NCBI RefSeq assembly: GCF_001552595.1
Contig: NZ_BCRM01000008.1
Span: 124,001 to 188,000, forward strand
Origin: Rhodococcus erythropolis NBRC 15567
GTDB lineage: Bacteria; Actinomycetota; Actinomycetes; Mycobacteriales; Mycobacteriaceae
Direction of reading: 5' to 3'
DNA: 64,000 nucleotides
How positions within the stretch are numbered: the first letter of the stretch is position 1; each line of letters begins with the position of its first letter. The notes beneath the pieces are model-generated. The model did no database searches, had not been told where the DNA came from, and was given only the letters and a program-made list of their open reading frames with translations. Of this stretch, positions 55,206 through 64,000 are shown piece by piece. A program made the position numbers and the translations under genes.

Positions 55206-57071
55206 ATGCACGAGAACTGGCTACAGCTTCTCCTGGCCGAGGCATCTACCGAGGAACTGATCGAACACCGCGATCAGTTGGCCGCCGGGTCAGGCCCCGA
55301 GGTCGCAGCCGAGATCGAGCGAGAAGCCCGATCCGCACTCCAACTGCGAAGTCTCCTGGCTCAGCGCCGACAACGTGCCACCGAACTGGGCGCGCTCAAC
55401 GACATCGCGTCACTGCTGACCACGATGCACGATCACCACGCCCTTCTGCAGGAGATCGTGGATCAGGCCAAACGGCTACTCGGCGTAGACCTTTCGTACC
55501 TTGCTCTCATTCACGACGACATCTTGATCATCGAAGTCACGAGCGGGGCGTATACGTCGCAACTGCTCGGCCTGACGGTTCCGTTCCGAGAAGGCCTCAT
55601 CGGTCGCGTGGTCGAGAACTCCTCTCCTGCTTGGTCTCCCGATTACCGCAACGATCCCTCGTTTGCGCACATCGGGCCCGCCGACGACGCAGCACGAGCC
55701 GAGAACATGCGCGGCCTGTTGGCCGTTCCGCTGACTTTGAACGGCAAGATCCTGGGTGCCCTCTGCGCGTGCAAACGTCAAGAGCGCCGATTCGGCAACG
55801 AGGAAGTTGCGTTGCTGTCCGCTCTCGCAGCTCATGCCTCGGTGGCGATCGAGAATGCCCGCTCTCTCGAACGCTATCGCGCGACGGTTGCAGAAGTGAA
55901 TGCAGCGAACACCGAACTTGCCGAGCGCACAGCACTTCTCGAACAGACCCTGACCTGGGACCGATCGCTCACACAAGTTGTCCTGCGCGGCGGCGGTGTT
56001 CGCGAACTCGTGGAAGAAACCTCCGCGTCGACGGGTTCACCGGTGTTCTTCGTGACCGGAACGTCGGAGATCCCACCGGGACTGCAACGGGTGAGCGAGA
56101 GCGTCAACCGGGTCTTCGACATCCTTGCCGCTGACCGACGCGAGCAGGAGGTGACGCTCATCGTCGGTGAGCAGTTCCTGTTCGCCACCGAAGTGCGCAG
56201 TGCCGGTGATCAACTCGGAGTTCTGTTCCTACTCTCGCGTCACGAACCCACCGCCGCCATGAGGTTGGCACTCGAAAGGTCAGCCCCGGCCATTGCGCTT
56301 GCCCTGGTAGGCGAACGGGCGGCCAGGGAAGCCACTCGCCGAGCACGCGACGCATTTCTGGTCGATCTGATCACCAGGCCAGCGCCGACGCCGGCCGAAG
56401 TCACCGGTCAGTTCCGCCTGGCTGGACTCAACCCCGACCGCTCGTACACCGTCGTGGTGGCCCGCCCGGCCGACGCCGTAGACCGTACACGTCGCAGTAT
56501 CGAGGAAATTCCATTTCCCTCGGGAACTGTTGTTGCCGAACATGGTTCACGGGTCATCGCTTTGATTCCGGGAATGTCACCGGCAGAGGTTGCGGCAGCG
56601 TGGGTGCAGCCGGCGGAGAACCCGACCGTCGGAATCGCCGATCCCGCGGTGGGAGCGGAAGCTCTGGCGCGAGCCTATGTCGAGGCACAACACACCGTCG
56701 ACGTCCTCGAGACTCTCGGGCGGGCCTCCCACGTAGAACCGGCAAGTTCCCTCGGCATTTACCGAATTCTCCTCAGCCGCACCGGCCGCGAAGAACTCGA
56801 ATCGCTGACGCAGCGGTCCCTCGGTCCTCTCCTCGAGGAGGAGCAACGACGCGGCGTTCCGCTCTTGGACACCCTCGCGTCGTACCTGTCGCACAATTGC
56901 AAACATTCTGCGACCGCCACCGCGCTCGCGATTCACGCCAACACTCTGTATCAACGCCTCGAATCGATCGACCGATTGATCGGCACACAGTGGCGTCAGC
57001 CGGACCAGGCGCTCGATCTTGCGCTCCTGATCCGGCTGCGTGCCAGTGCGGGGAAACTAGGTCAGATCTGA
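55206..57071 (+). CDS. GAF and PucR/CdaR-type transcriptional regulator
   Basis: From the ATG at 55206 (MHENWLQLLLAEA; AAGGGAG upstream), 621 residues. The order is an N-terminal helical part, a GAF domain (about 70-215; EVALLSALAAHASVAIENAR at its end), a coiled-coil helix, a middle region, and a C-terminal PucR HTH_30 domain (TALAIHANTLYQRLESIDRL). Such proteins control purine, glycolate or sugar-acid catabolism. The adjacent GlcD-like oxidase and MFS carrier are likely targets. It overlaps the end of the MFS gene by 10 bp, tail to tail. Confidence 0.87.
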   Translation: MHENWLQLLLAEASTEELIEHRDQLAAGSGPEVAAEIEREARSALQLRSLLAQRRQRATELGALNDIASLLTTMHDHHALLQEIVDQAKRLLGVDLSYLALIHDDILIIEVTSGAYTSQLLGLTVPFREGLIGRVVENSSPAWSPDYRNDPSFAHIGPADDAARAENMRGLLAVPLTLNGKILGALCACKRQERRFGNEEVALLSALAAHASVAIENARSLERYRATVAEVNAANTELAERTALLEQTLTWDRSLTQVVLRGGGVRELVEETSASTGSPVFFVTGTSEIPPGLQRVSESVNRVFDILAADRREQEVTLIVGEQFLFATEVRSAGDQLGVLFLLSRHEPTAAMRLALERSAPAIALALVGERAAREATRRARDAFLVDLITRPAPTPAEVTGQFRLAGLNPDRSYTVVVARPADAVDRTRRSIEEIPFPSGTVVAEHGSRVIALIPGMSPAEVAAAWVQPAENPTVGIADPAVGAEALARAYVEAQHTVDVLETLGRASHVEPASSLGIYRILLSRTGREELESLTQRSLGPLLEEEQRRGVPLLDTLASYLSHNCKHSATATALAIHANTLYQRLESIDRLIGTQWRQPDQALDLALLIRLRASAGKLGQI

Positions 57072-58405
57072 GCGGTCTTGCTCGATCGCTTGGCCAGCGC
57101 CACCACAAGAATTGCGGCACAGAGCATCACGGCGCCCACCACCCACAGGCCTGCCTTGGCATTTCCGGTCACATCGGTGAGCCAGCCGGTGATGTACGGA
57201 GCACCGAAGCCCGACGCGTTGCCGATCGAGTTGATCATGGCGATGCCCGCGGCCGCACTGGCACCCGTCAGGAACGTGGTGGGCAGGTACCAGAAGACAG
57301 GGAGCGCACAGAGCACGCCGACGGCGGTGAGCGAGACCGCAATCATGACGGTGAACGGTGAATCCAGGTACAGCGCAATCGGAATGGATACCGCGCCCAG
57401 GAGCGTCGGGGCTGCAACGTGCCACATTCGTTCACCGGTCTTGTCGGAATGGCGGCTCCACAGCACCATCGCGACAGCGCCGATCGCGTAGGGGACGGCC
57501 ACGATCAGGCCTGTCTCGACGAGCGAGAAATCGGTGTTGAACGTCTGCTTGAATCCTGCGACGATGCTGGGCAGGAAGAAGCTCAAAGCGTAAAGGCCGT
57601 ACGTGATTCCGAAGTAGACCAGACCGAAACCGATGACGCGGGGATCGCGCAAGGTCTTGCCGGCGGACTGGTGACCGGCGTCGCCGAGTTCTTTCTCCTC
57701 GTCGGCCATGGACTTCATCAGCCAGGTGCGCTCCTCGAGGGTCAACCACTTCGCGTCGGCGGGACGGTCGGTGAGGTAGAACCAGACGACAAACGCCAAG
57801 ATCACGGCGGGCAGACCCTCGATCAGGTACATCACGCGCCATCCGGCCAACCCGAACAAGCCGTCGCCGTACTGGATGATGGCAGCCGAGAGCGGGGCAC
57901 CGAGCGCCGACGAGAGCGGAAGCGTCAGCAGAAACAAGCCCATCAGGCGTACGCGGTACTTCTTCGGGAACCAGAAGGTCAGGTAGAGAAGAACTCCGGG
58001 GAAGAAGCCGGCCTCGGCGATTCCCAGCAGAATGCGGAGGAAATAGAGGCTGCCCACGTTGGGCACGAATGCCAGCGCAGCGGCGAGGATTCCCCAGGTG
58101 AGCATGATCCGCGCGATCCACAGCCGGGCGCCGAAGCGGTGCAGGGCCAGGTTGCTCGGCACCTCGAACAGCAGATAGCCGACGAAGAAGAGACCGGATG
58201 CGAGCCCGAACATCGTCTCGGTCATCCCGAGGTCGGCGCTCATGGTGAGCTTCGCGAAGGCGATGTTCGTACGATCCAGATAGTTCACGAAATAGAGCAG
58301 GATCAGGAAGGGAATCAGCCGGCGCGCTACCTTCTTCACCACGCGAGATTCGATCTCGCTCGGCGCAACCCCACCGTCAGTGGTGGTGCTATCGGTGGAG
58401 GTCAT
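57062..58405 (-). CDS. MFS transporter, anion:cation symporter type
   Basis: A 447-residue permease with 12 hydrophobic segments and the ACS-family motifs NYLDRTNIAFAKL and LFFVGYLLFEVPSNLAL. The family carries organic anions such as phthalate, hexuronates, tartrate or galactonate. Next to a hydroxyacid oxidase and a PucR regulator it probably imports a hydroxy- or sugar acid. Confidence 0.87.
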   Translation of the reverse strand: MTSTDSTTTDGGVAPSEIESRVVKKVARRLIPFLILLYFVNYLDRTNIAFAKLTMSADLGMTETMFGLASGLFFVGYLLFEVPSNLALHRFGARLWIARIMLTWGILAAALAFVPNVGSLYFLRILLGIAEAGFFPGVLLYLTFWFPKKYRVRLMGLFLLTLPLSSALGAPLSAAIIQYGDGLFGLAGWRVMYLIEGLPAVILAFVVWFYLTDRPADAKWLTLEERTWLMKSMADEEKELGDAGHQSAGKTLRDPRVIGFGLVYFGITYGLYALSFFLPSIVAGFKQTFNTDFSLVETGLIVAVPYAIGAVAMVLWSRHSDKTGERMWHVAAPTLLGAVSIPIALYLDSPFTVMIAVSLTAVGVLCALPVFWYLPTTFLTGASAAAGIAMINSIGNASGFGAPYITGWLTDVTGNAKAGLWVVGAVMLCAAILVVALAKRSSKTAQI

Positions 58406-58709
58406 GGCAGGGGTACTCCTCGGAAAAGGTCAGCGTTGCTATCTACGAAGTGACTCAAGCCACAGTAGAAGTACCGATGTCCTCAACCTATGTGGACAAT
58501 CTCTACAGAAGCCGTCCCTGCATGTGCGTTTACTCCCAACGATCCGGCGAATGACCCGCAGCAGCCTGACGAACGTCCCTGAACAGTCGAAGGCGACAAA
58601 CCCGCCTGAGCTGGGGGTTTAGCGCTATGAGCACCGAGTCACTGGCTAGTGTTATCGGCGAAATAGCCAGAGCAAGTGCGGACGCACCGCGTGACTTGAA
58701 GGACAGAAC
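58406..58709. other. Intergenic region before the LpqH-like gene
   Basis: About 300 bp with no gene seen. It contains the divergent promoters and one single DnaA-box match (TGTGGACAA, 58491-58499). Confidence 0.5.
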
Positions 58710-59237
58710 ATGACGAAGATGGTTCGGACCACGATGACCCGCCGGTCCTCCACCGCAGTCGCTGCCACCATCGCGGCGGTCGCACTATTCGCCTCCGCCT
58801 GCGGCAGCGACTCCGACAAGACCGACTCCGACAAGAGCGCTGCCGGCGCCTCGTCCGCTACATCCTCGGCCACCGTCGGCGGGAAGACGCTCGACGCCAA
58901 ATTCGAGACGAAGTGCGCAAAGGACGGCGGCACGACAGTTATGACACTGCTCGACGCGGAAAATGCCACCTACGGCATGTTGACCGTCTCAGCCATCATC
59001 GATGAATCCGGCACGGTTCAGACTGCTGGAATCGCCGGAAGCGAGGGTGGATCGAACGGTCTGCCGTACACCGCCGGATTCGCGCCGGGTCTGCCCGGCG
59101 GATCTGCCAGTGCCAAGCAGGACGGCAATACCTTCGTGGTGACGGGCGAGGGAATCGGCGCCCGGGACAAGGGCAACCCGATGGAGACGTCGAGCTTCGA
59201 GATCACGTTCGCCTGCGAGTCCATCATCGGCGGCTGA
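58710..59237 (+). CDS. LpqH-family lipoprotein
   Basis: A 175-residue lipoprotein (lipobox FASAC near residue 31, with two or more possible starts at the N-terminal Met residues). A Ser/Asp/Lys linker is followed by a domain with VGGKTLDAKFETKCAKDGG and TSSFEITFACE, whose two Cys residues likely form a disulfide as in the 19-kDa mycobacterial antigen LpqH. Surface-exposed, role unknown. Confidence 0.8.
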   Translation: MTKMVRTTMTRRSSTAVAATIAAVALFASACGSDSDKTDSDKSAAGASSATSSATVGGKTLDAKFETKCAKDGGTTVMTLLDAENATYGMLTVSAIIDESGTVQTAGIAGSEGGSNGLPYTAGFAPGLPGGSASAKQDGNTFVVTGEGIGARDKGNPMETSSFEITFACESIIGG

Positions 59238-59268
59238 TCCATAGAACGGCTGGGCCCTAGGATTCTTG

Positions 59269-60213
59269 CTAGCTGATTCCCAGCTGTTCGCGCAGTTGGA
59301 CGACGCGGAGCACGATGACTCCCAACGTCACCACGGTGACGGCACCAAAAGCGATCCAGCCGATCCGCACTGCTTTCACGCGGTTCTCACCGGCGCCCAA
59401 CCACTGCGGGGCGTACAGGAAGGCAGCGGCCGTTGCGGCACCTGCCACCAGACCTCCCGCGTGACCCCAGAACGAGATCCCGGGCAGCGAAATGCTGATG
59501 ATCACATTGATCGCGATCACCGAGATGATCGGGACCGGGCTTCGACGCAAACGCAGTAGAAGGACGGCCTGTGCGCCCATGATGCCGAAGATTGCACCCG
59601 ACGCTCCAGCGGTCCAGGACAGGGCCGTGAGCGAGGAGAACACCGGCTGGAACGCCATCACCGAGGCGGAACCGCCGAGGAGCGAAACCAGGTAGATGCC
59701 GATGTACCGGGAGCGGCCCATCACGATTTCGGTGTCGCGCCCCAGGATGTAGAGGGCGTACATGTTGACCGCGAGGTGCAAGATGCCGAAGTGCAGGAAC
59801 CCGGAGCCGATGAGCCGGAACCAGTCACCGCTGGCGACCAGACCCGGATTGAGTGCCCAGTTCGCGAAGATCGACGAGCCGACCTGATTGTTCATGATGC
59901 TTCGCGACTGCGCGAAGGTGGCGAGGAACGCCAGGACGTTGAGCCCCATCAAGGTGTACGTCACGATCGGGACCGCGCGGGTGGGGCTCACGGTGTTTCC
60001 GGCGACGCCCCGAACGGGGCGGACATCGCGTTGGCCGGCAGCTACACAGTCAACACATTGGTATCCCACCGCCGCCTCACGGAGGCAGTCCGGGCACGCC
60101 GGACGTCCACAACGATTACAGGAAAGTGCGGTAGGTCGATCTGGATGGCGGACGCACCGCGGTTGGGGCGGGATGCCCTCACTCGCACCGCCGCCCCAAC
60201 CGGGGTTCGTCAT
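59269..60213 (-). CDS. Rhomboid intramembrane serine protease
   Basis: A 314-residue protein. The N-terminal 60 residues form a zinc-binding B-box-like module (CVRHPDRPTALSCNRCGRP and CPDCLREAAVGYQCVDC). The membrane part has the rhomboid Ser motif GASGAIFG and the His motif WGHAGGLVAG. It cleaves substrates within the membrane; targets unknown. It ends up in the same direction as ppiA, 17 bp downstream of it, so the two likely form an operon. Confidence 0.9.
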   Translation of the reverse strand: MTNPGWGGGASEGIPPQPRCVRHPDRPTALSCNRCGRPACPDCLREAAVGYQCVDCVAAGQRDVRPVRGVAGNTVSPTRAVPIVTYTLMGLNVLAFLATFAQSRSIMNNQVGSSIFANWALNPGLVASGDWFRLIGSGFLHFGILHLAVNMYALYILGRDTEIVMGRSRYIGIYLVSLLGGSASVMAFQPVFSSLTALSWTAGASGAIFGIMGAQAVLLLRLRRSPVPIISVIAINVIISISLPGISFWGHAGGLVAGAATAAAFLYAPQWLGAGENRVKAVRIGWIAFGAVTVVTLGVIVLRVVQLREQLGIS

Positions 60214-60230
60214 CTGCTTGTTTTACCTGT

Positions 60231-60758
60231 TCAGGAGATGGTGATGCTGTTGATCACGACGGGCTCGACCGGACGATCGCCACGATCGACGGCGGTGGAG
60301 GAGATAGCGTCGACAACCTTCTTGGAATCGTCGTCGAGAACCTCACCGAAGATGGTGTGGCGACGGTTCAGGTGCGGCGTCGGGCCGGTGGTGATGAAGA
60401 ACTGCGAGCCGTTGGTTCCCGGGCCTGCGTTGGCCATGGCCAGCAGGTAGGAGCGGTCGAACTGCAGTTCCGGGTGGAACTCGTCACCGAACTTGTAGCC
60501 CGGGCCGCCGGTGCCGGTTCCGGTGGGGTCGCCACCCTGGATCATGAAGCCGTCGATGACGCGGTGGAAGATGGCACCGTCGTAGAACGGGCCGGTCTTG
60601 GTGCCGGCGGCGTTTGCGGTGGTGTACTCCTTCGAGCCGTCGGCGAGGCCGACGAAGTTCTCGACGGTCTTCGGCGCATGGTTGCCGAACAGAGCGATCT
60701 TGATGTCGCCGCGGTTCGTGTGCAGCGTTGCGGTTGCGGTCTGATGAGTTGAAGTCAC
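60231..60758 (-). CDS. ppiA: Peptidyl-prolyl cis-trans isomerase (cyclophilin)
   Basis: A 175-residue cytoplasmic cyclophilin from the GTG at 60758. Active-site segments are [19 protein letters not shown] and [10 protein letters not shown], with RRHTIFGEV near the end. The place in the oriC-proximal block fits Rv0009 ppiA of M. tuberculosis. Confidence 0.93.
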   Translation of the reverse strand: MTSTHQTATATLHTNRGDIKIALFGNHAPKTVENFVGLADGSKEYTTANAAGTKTGPFYDGAIFHRVIDGFMIQGGDPTGTGTGGPGYKFGDEFHPELQFDRSYLLAMANAGPGTNGSQFFITTGPTPHLNRRHTIFGEVLDDDSKKVVDAISSTAVDRGDRPVEPVVINSITIS

Positions 60759-60848
60759 ACCACCATCGTGCCATTGCCGGCGTTCTCGCGGATGCCGCCC
60801 CGTAAAACTCTCCCTGTCCCCGCCTCACTGTTATGGCACAGTGAAGTC

Positions 60849-61301
60849 ATGACACGAGTGACCGAGTCCCTCAGCACGCAGTTGCCCGACACCTTCGATC
60901 ACGCGCGCGCCCGCGTCGAGGACACCTTCGACGAGACTGCCGCCTACCTCGAAGAGACAGCGGCTCGTATCAAGGAATCCGAGGCAGCCGACAACGCTCG
61001 CCGCATCGCCGCGGTGGTCGCGACGTCGGTCGCTCGCGGTGCCGGGCAGGTCGGGTTGTTCCTGGGTCGTCAGGGCAAGGTCCTCGCCAAGAAGGGCGTC
61101 GAGCGCGCAAAGGCTATCCCCACGAAGTCCGCGGAACGCACCGAGAAGCCTCGCGGCCGCAAGCGCGTCGCCGTGTTCGTCATCGCCGGTGTTGCGGTGA
61201 TCGGTGGCGCGGTGTTCTTCAAGAGCCGCCGACGCGAGCATCCGCCGGTCGCTTCCGCACCCCCTCGGCTCGAAGAGAACTCGGCCGAGAAGACCGCTTA
61301 G
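60849..61301 (+). CDS. cwsA: CwsA-like cell wall synthesis protein
   Basis: From the ATG at 60849, 150 residues: a long charged helical N-terminal part (DTFDHARARVEDTFDETAAY) and one C-terminal membrane helix (RVAVFVIAGVAVIGGAVFF) with a short proline-rich outer tail. The overall layout and the position next to ppiA match Rv0008c/CwsA, which binds CrgA and Wag31 at poles and septum. Sequence identity is probably low; the call rests on topology and synteny. Confidence 0.68.
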   Translation: MTRVTESLSTQLPDTFDHARARVEDTFDETAAYLEETAARIKESEAADNARRIAAVVATSVARGAGQVGLFLGRQGKVLAKKGVERAKAIPTKSAERTEKPRGRKRVAVFVIAGVAVIGGAVFFKSRRREHPPVASAPPRLEENSAEKTA

Positions 61302-61309
61302 TCGACACA

Positions 61310-61348
61310 CGAAAAGCCCCGGAACAGATTGTGTTCCGGGGCTTTTCG
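61310..61348. terminator. Strong bidirectional hairpin between cwsA-like and lipase genes
   Basis: Arms CGAAAAGCCCCGGAACA and TGTTCCGGGGCTTTTCG form a perfect 17-bp stem with a 5-base loop, between convergent genes. Confidence 0.9.
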
Positions 61349-61358
61349 ATGTTCACGT

Positions 61359-62636
61359 TCAGCAGTTGGACGGTGCCGGGACGTTGTTGAAGCGATCGAT
61401 CATGTACCCGACGGATTCCGGGGTACCCACCAGGTACGGCGTCGCATGATTGATTGCCATGCCCGGAATGATCGGGGGCAGTTCGTTGACGGAGAACTGC
61501 ACCGTCGCACCCTTGCCGCACCAGTCACGGGCCAGTTGCTGTCCCTGGCCGAACGGAACGATGTCATCGGAGCGGCCATGCTGAATGAGCACGGGCGACT
61601 CCGGCGTCAGCTTGCCGATCTTCTGCTCGTCGAGGATTGCCTGCGCCATGGGTAGACGCGCCAGAACTGCGGAGAGTGATTCACCGGAATTGGTGAAGCT
61701 CGACGACTGCTGGAAGCCGAACTGCAATCCACTTTCGGCGACGCACTGGTTCTTGGTGGCGGCCAACATCTGTCGGCCGCGATCGTTGATCTCGGCGTCG
61801 AGCAGCGGCTGAACCTCGGGGTACTGCGCAAGGATCCCGTTGAGCGCGTAGCCGATCACTCCGGTGAGGAACGTGCCGTCGACCTGATGCAGCGTCGCCG
61901 CCAGATCGGCGGGCGGTGCACCTGCGTACGTGCCCTTGAGATCAAGCTCGGGAGCATACGACGGCTTCAATTCCGTTGCGGCAGCGGCAGCTCCACCACC
62001 TTGCGAGTAACCCCACAGTCCGACGGGGCCGTCGGCGGGAATGCTCGTGTTCGGGAGCTGCTGAGCCGCGCGCACCGAGTCCAGAACCGCGTGTGCTTCG
62101 GCTTCGCGGTTGACGTAGGTGTGATCGCCAGGAGTTCCGAGGCCCTCGTAATCGGTGACTACGACGGCAATGCCGTTGAGCAGCAACGTGTTCACCCAGA
62201 TGGACTCGTAGCCGACCATGACGTCCGTCGGGAACTGGTACTCGATACCGGTGTTGAACAGTTTGGACGGTGCGCATTGATCGCCCTGCCCATGCGTTCC
62301 TACCGCTGCGGCAACCAGTGGACGCGCCCCCTGCCCGGTCCACGGGTTCGACGGTTCGAGGTAGGTCCCCGTCACTGCAACGGGAGCACCCTTGGCGTCC
62401 TCGCTTCGGTACATGATCTTGGTGGCGGTTGCCGGCCACGCACCGTTCGATCCGGGCACGCTCAGCAGCAGTGGTGACGGCTCACTCTTGATGAGATCTC
62501 CGTTGGCACCTGCCGGAAGCTCCGACGGCGGCGTGTAGAAATCCGCCGGGTCCGCCATTGCGGCAGGGGCCGTCACAGCACCCATGACCAGTGCCGCGAC
62601 GGAAACCCCGGCCGCCCACCATGCTCTGCTCTTCAC
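61359..62636 (-). CDS. Secretory lipase (LIP family)
   Basis: The GTG at 62636 (VKSRAWWAAGVSV) follows GGGGAGA and gives 425 residues with a Sec signal peptide ending PAAMADP. The nucleophile motif is GYSQGGGAA, with a later HGRSDDIVPF (Asp) and INHATPY (His). The layout matches secretory lipases of Candida and actinomycetes (LIP family). Likely acts on triacylglycerols or other esters outside the cell. Confidence 0.87.
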   Translation of the reverse strand: MKSRAWWAAGVSVAALVMGAVTAPAAMADPADFYTPPSELPAGANGDLIKSEPSPLLLSVPGSNGAWPATATKIMYRSEDAKGAPVAVTGTYLEPSNPWTGQGARPLVAAAVGTHGQGDQCAPSKLFNTGIEYQFPTDVMVGYESIWVNTLLLNGIAVVVTDYEGLGTPGDHTYVNREAEAHAVLDSVRAAQQLPNTSIPADGPVGLWGYSQGGGAAAAATELKPSYAPELDLKGTYAGAPPADLAATLHQVDGTFLTGVIGYALNGILAQYPEVQPLLDAEINDRGRQMLAATKNQCVAESGLQFGFQQSSSFTNSGESLSAVLARLPMAQAILDEQKIGKLTPESPVLIQHGRSDDIVPFGQGQQLARDWCGKGATVQFSVNELPPIIPGMAINHATPYLVGTPESVGYMIDRFNNVPAPSNC

Positions 62637-62701
62637 GTTTCGATCTCCCCACGCTCGCCTGCGCTGTGGCTTGGCACACAGCGAACGCAGAGTAACACAT
62701 A

Positions 62702-62728
62702 CCTCACGTAACACTTTTTCGTGAGGTT
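62702..62728. terminator. Hairpin downstream of the right-end hydrolase gene
   Basis: ACCTCACG and CGTGAGGT form an 8-bp stem with an 11-base loop containing a T5 run. It is 35 bp past the stop of the minus-strand gene at 62764. Confidence 0.5.
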
Positions 62729-62763
62729 TTCGCCTTAACAGGCTGACTTACAACCGTTTACGA

Positions 62764-64000
62764 CTACTTCGTGGGCTCCAGATTGGAGGTCAGCAGCGAA
62801 CGAAGCTTGTCGGTATCAGCCGAGGTCCACGCCTCGGGGTGCAGGATCTTGGCCCACATGTCCGCTGCATCCTCGCCGTAATTGTGACCGTGCCCGGACG
62901 GGACGTCAGCCGAGAAGACCATGTCGAGGGTTACCTGCCAGAAGGTCACGAGAGGTACCCACGTCATTCCCGGATCCACGTCGCGACCCAGCGGTTCCTT
63001 GAGCCAATCCGGCTTGTTGAGCAGCAGGTCGAAGGACCACCATGTGATCGGGTCGCTTGCGTGCTGCCAGTACACGATGCGATCGTCGTCCCAGTCGGAC
63101 TTCAGCTCCAGATCTTCCGGATCGCCGGCAAACCGAATTGCCTGGCCACCATCGATCACCGGCAGGATCTCCGGTGAGCCCGAGTCGCGGCTGTCCGTGA
63201 TTTCCTGCCACTGAGCAGTGAAGTTGGGGGTTCCGACCCACAGCGCGCCGTCGACGCGCGTCATCATGTCCTGAGCGCCGGCAAATGCGGCCTGGCCACC
63301 GTAGGAGCCGAGGCTCTCACCGAAGACAACCAGCTCGGGCCGCGTCTCCACGGGCAGGTCGATCCACTTGGCGTACACCGCGTTGAACAGTGCGCGACCG
63401 GCAATCATCGGCGTCTCACGGTCGGCGATGAAGGCCAACGGACTCGGAAGGAACGAGTACTGCATCGACGCGATCGCCGTGTCCCCGCCCTCGACGTACT
63501 CGAACGCCGACGCGACGTCCTCGTTCACCCAACCGCGGCCGGTGGTCGTGACAACTGCGAGGGTTCCGCGGTCGAATCCGCCGGTGCGCTCCAACTCGTC
63601 GACGACCCGCTGTGCGACACCGTTGATCGAGTCCGAGGATTCACGTCCCGCGTACACCCGGATCGGTTGCTTCGCTTCACGTCCGGTCAACGCGGTGATC
63701 TCGGCCGCGGTGGGACCGCTGCCCATGAAGGTGCGCCCCTCCTGGCCGAGCGAATCCCAGGCTTCGGCGGACATCGGCGAACCACTGCGCTCAGCGATCA
63801 AGGGTTGTTCGATGCCGTCCGGTGTTTCGTGATCCGCACCGGAGAAACTCCAGTTCGCGAAGGCAATCAACCCGTTGTACAGCGCACCGTTCACAATGAA
63901 GATGCCGAGGGCGAAGATGACGATCAAGCTGCCGACCTTCGCCGCTTCGAGGGGAACGAACCGAAGTGCGACGGCGGTGAGCTTGTTGGTGGTGAAACGA
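62764..64000 (-). CDS. Membrane alpha/beta hydrolase (Abhydrolase_9 type), 5' truncated
   Basis: The frame is open to the right edge (…TTNKLTAVALRFVPLEAAK precedes the first possible internal start), so the N-terminal membrane part is cut off. The visible part has one hydrophobic helix (LIVIFALGIFIVNGALYNGL) and the C-terminal hydrolase domain with nucleophile motif VVFGESLGSYGG and ALWVGTPNF. It resembles the actinobacterial two-part family (membrane domain plus Abhydrolase_9) of unknown substrate. Confidence 0.82.
   Translation of the reverse strand, partial: RFTTNKLTAVALRFVPLEAAKVGSLIVIFALGIFIVNGALYNGLIAFANWSFSGADHETPDGIEQPLIAERSGSPMSAEAWDSLGQEGRTFMGSGPTAAEITALTGREAKQPIRVYAGRESSDSINGVAQRVVDELERTGGFDRGTLAVVTTTGRGWVNEDVASAFEYVEGGDTAIASMQYSFLPSPLAFIADRETPMIAGRALFNAVYAKWIDLPVETRPELVVFGESLGSYGGQAAFAGAQDMMTRVDGALWVGTPNFTAQWQEITDSRDSGSPEILPVIDGGQAIRFAGDPEDLELKSDWDDDRIVYWQHASDPITWWSFDLLLNKPDWLKEPLGRDVDPGMTWVPLVTFWQVTLDMVFSADVPSGHGHNYGEDAADMWAKILHPEAWTSADTDKLRSLLTSNLEPTK

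Overview
The window looks like chromosome of a mycolic-acid actinobacterium, most likely a Rhodococcus of the erythropolis/qingshengii type. This rests on high but not extreme GC, frequent GTG starts, and the families present: two-domain LysX, cutinase-like esterase, DUF732 and LpqH-type lipoproteins, CrgA, a CwsA-like protein, and the fhaA-fhaB-pstP-rodA-pbpA-pknA-pknB cluster. The genus is inferred. In Mycobacterium tuberculosis (from memory, Rv0008c to Rv0020c plus the leuT tRNA) the same cluster lies near oriC, so the right half of the window is probably origin-proximal.

Layout. 1-5953: truncated lysX, an alpha/beta hydrolase, a MASE1-GGDEF protein and a histidine phosphatase. 5954-11792: a five-gene oligopeptide/dipeptide-type ABC importer on the minus strand. 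11975-13917: a Na+/H+ antiporter divergent from a UBP-type zinc finger protein. 14210-18225: a transketolase/E1-like enzyme and a second, orphan copy of the importer's binding protein. 18587-22897: an SDR oxidoreductase and several exported proteins. 23082-29124: gltD-gltB glutamate synthase. 29681-31120: an FAD-dependent oxidoreductase.

31121-39884 is an accessory island and the most interesting part. It holds two related operons, each with a ThsB-type TIR-like protein followed by a caspase-like protease, but with different third genes: a small RyR-like protein at 32326-33967 and a SLOG-family protein at 35710-37555. Beside them are a stand-alone TIR protein with a helical C-terminal region, and a DUF6338 membrane protein followed by a 53-residue gene. 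The island also carries decayed fragments (an IS3-type orfA, a possible M20 hydrolase tail), a near-identical 23/24-bp direct repeat flanking the second operon, and a loxP-like inverted repeat. A tRNA-Leu gene (40280-40365) lies just beyond it. I read it as an abortive-infection type defence island related to TIR-caspase (type IV Thoeris-like) signalling.

40620-50308 is the cell-wall growth and Ser/Thr kinase operon, ended by a strong hairpin. 50366-52732 holds trpG, a DUF881 gene, crgA and a PH-domain membrane protein whose start overlaps a cluster of DnaA-box matches. 52740-59237 holds genes I do not recall in the mycobacterial locus (TauD-like dioxygenase, GlcD-like oxidase, GAF-PucR regulator, MFS transporter, LpqH-like lipoprotein). 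59269-61301 holds a rhomboid protease, ppiA and a CwsA-like gene. The right end has a secretory lipase and a truncated membrane alpha/beta hydrolase. Only one RNA gene was found; no CRISPR array, complete insertion sequence or integrase was seen.
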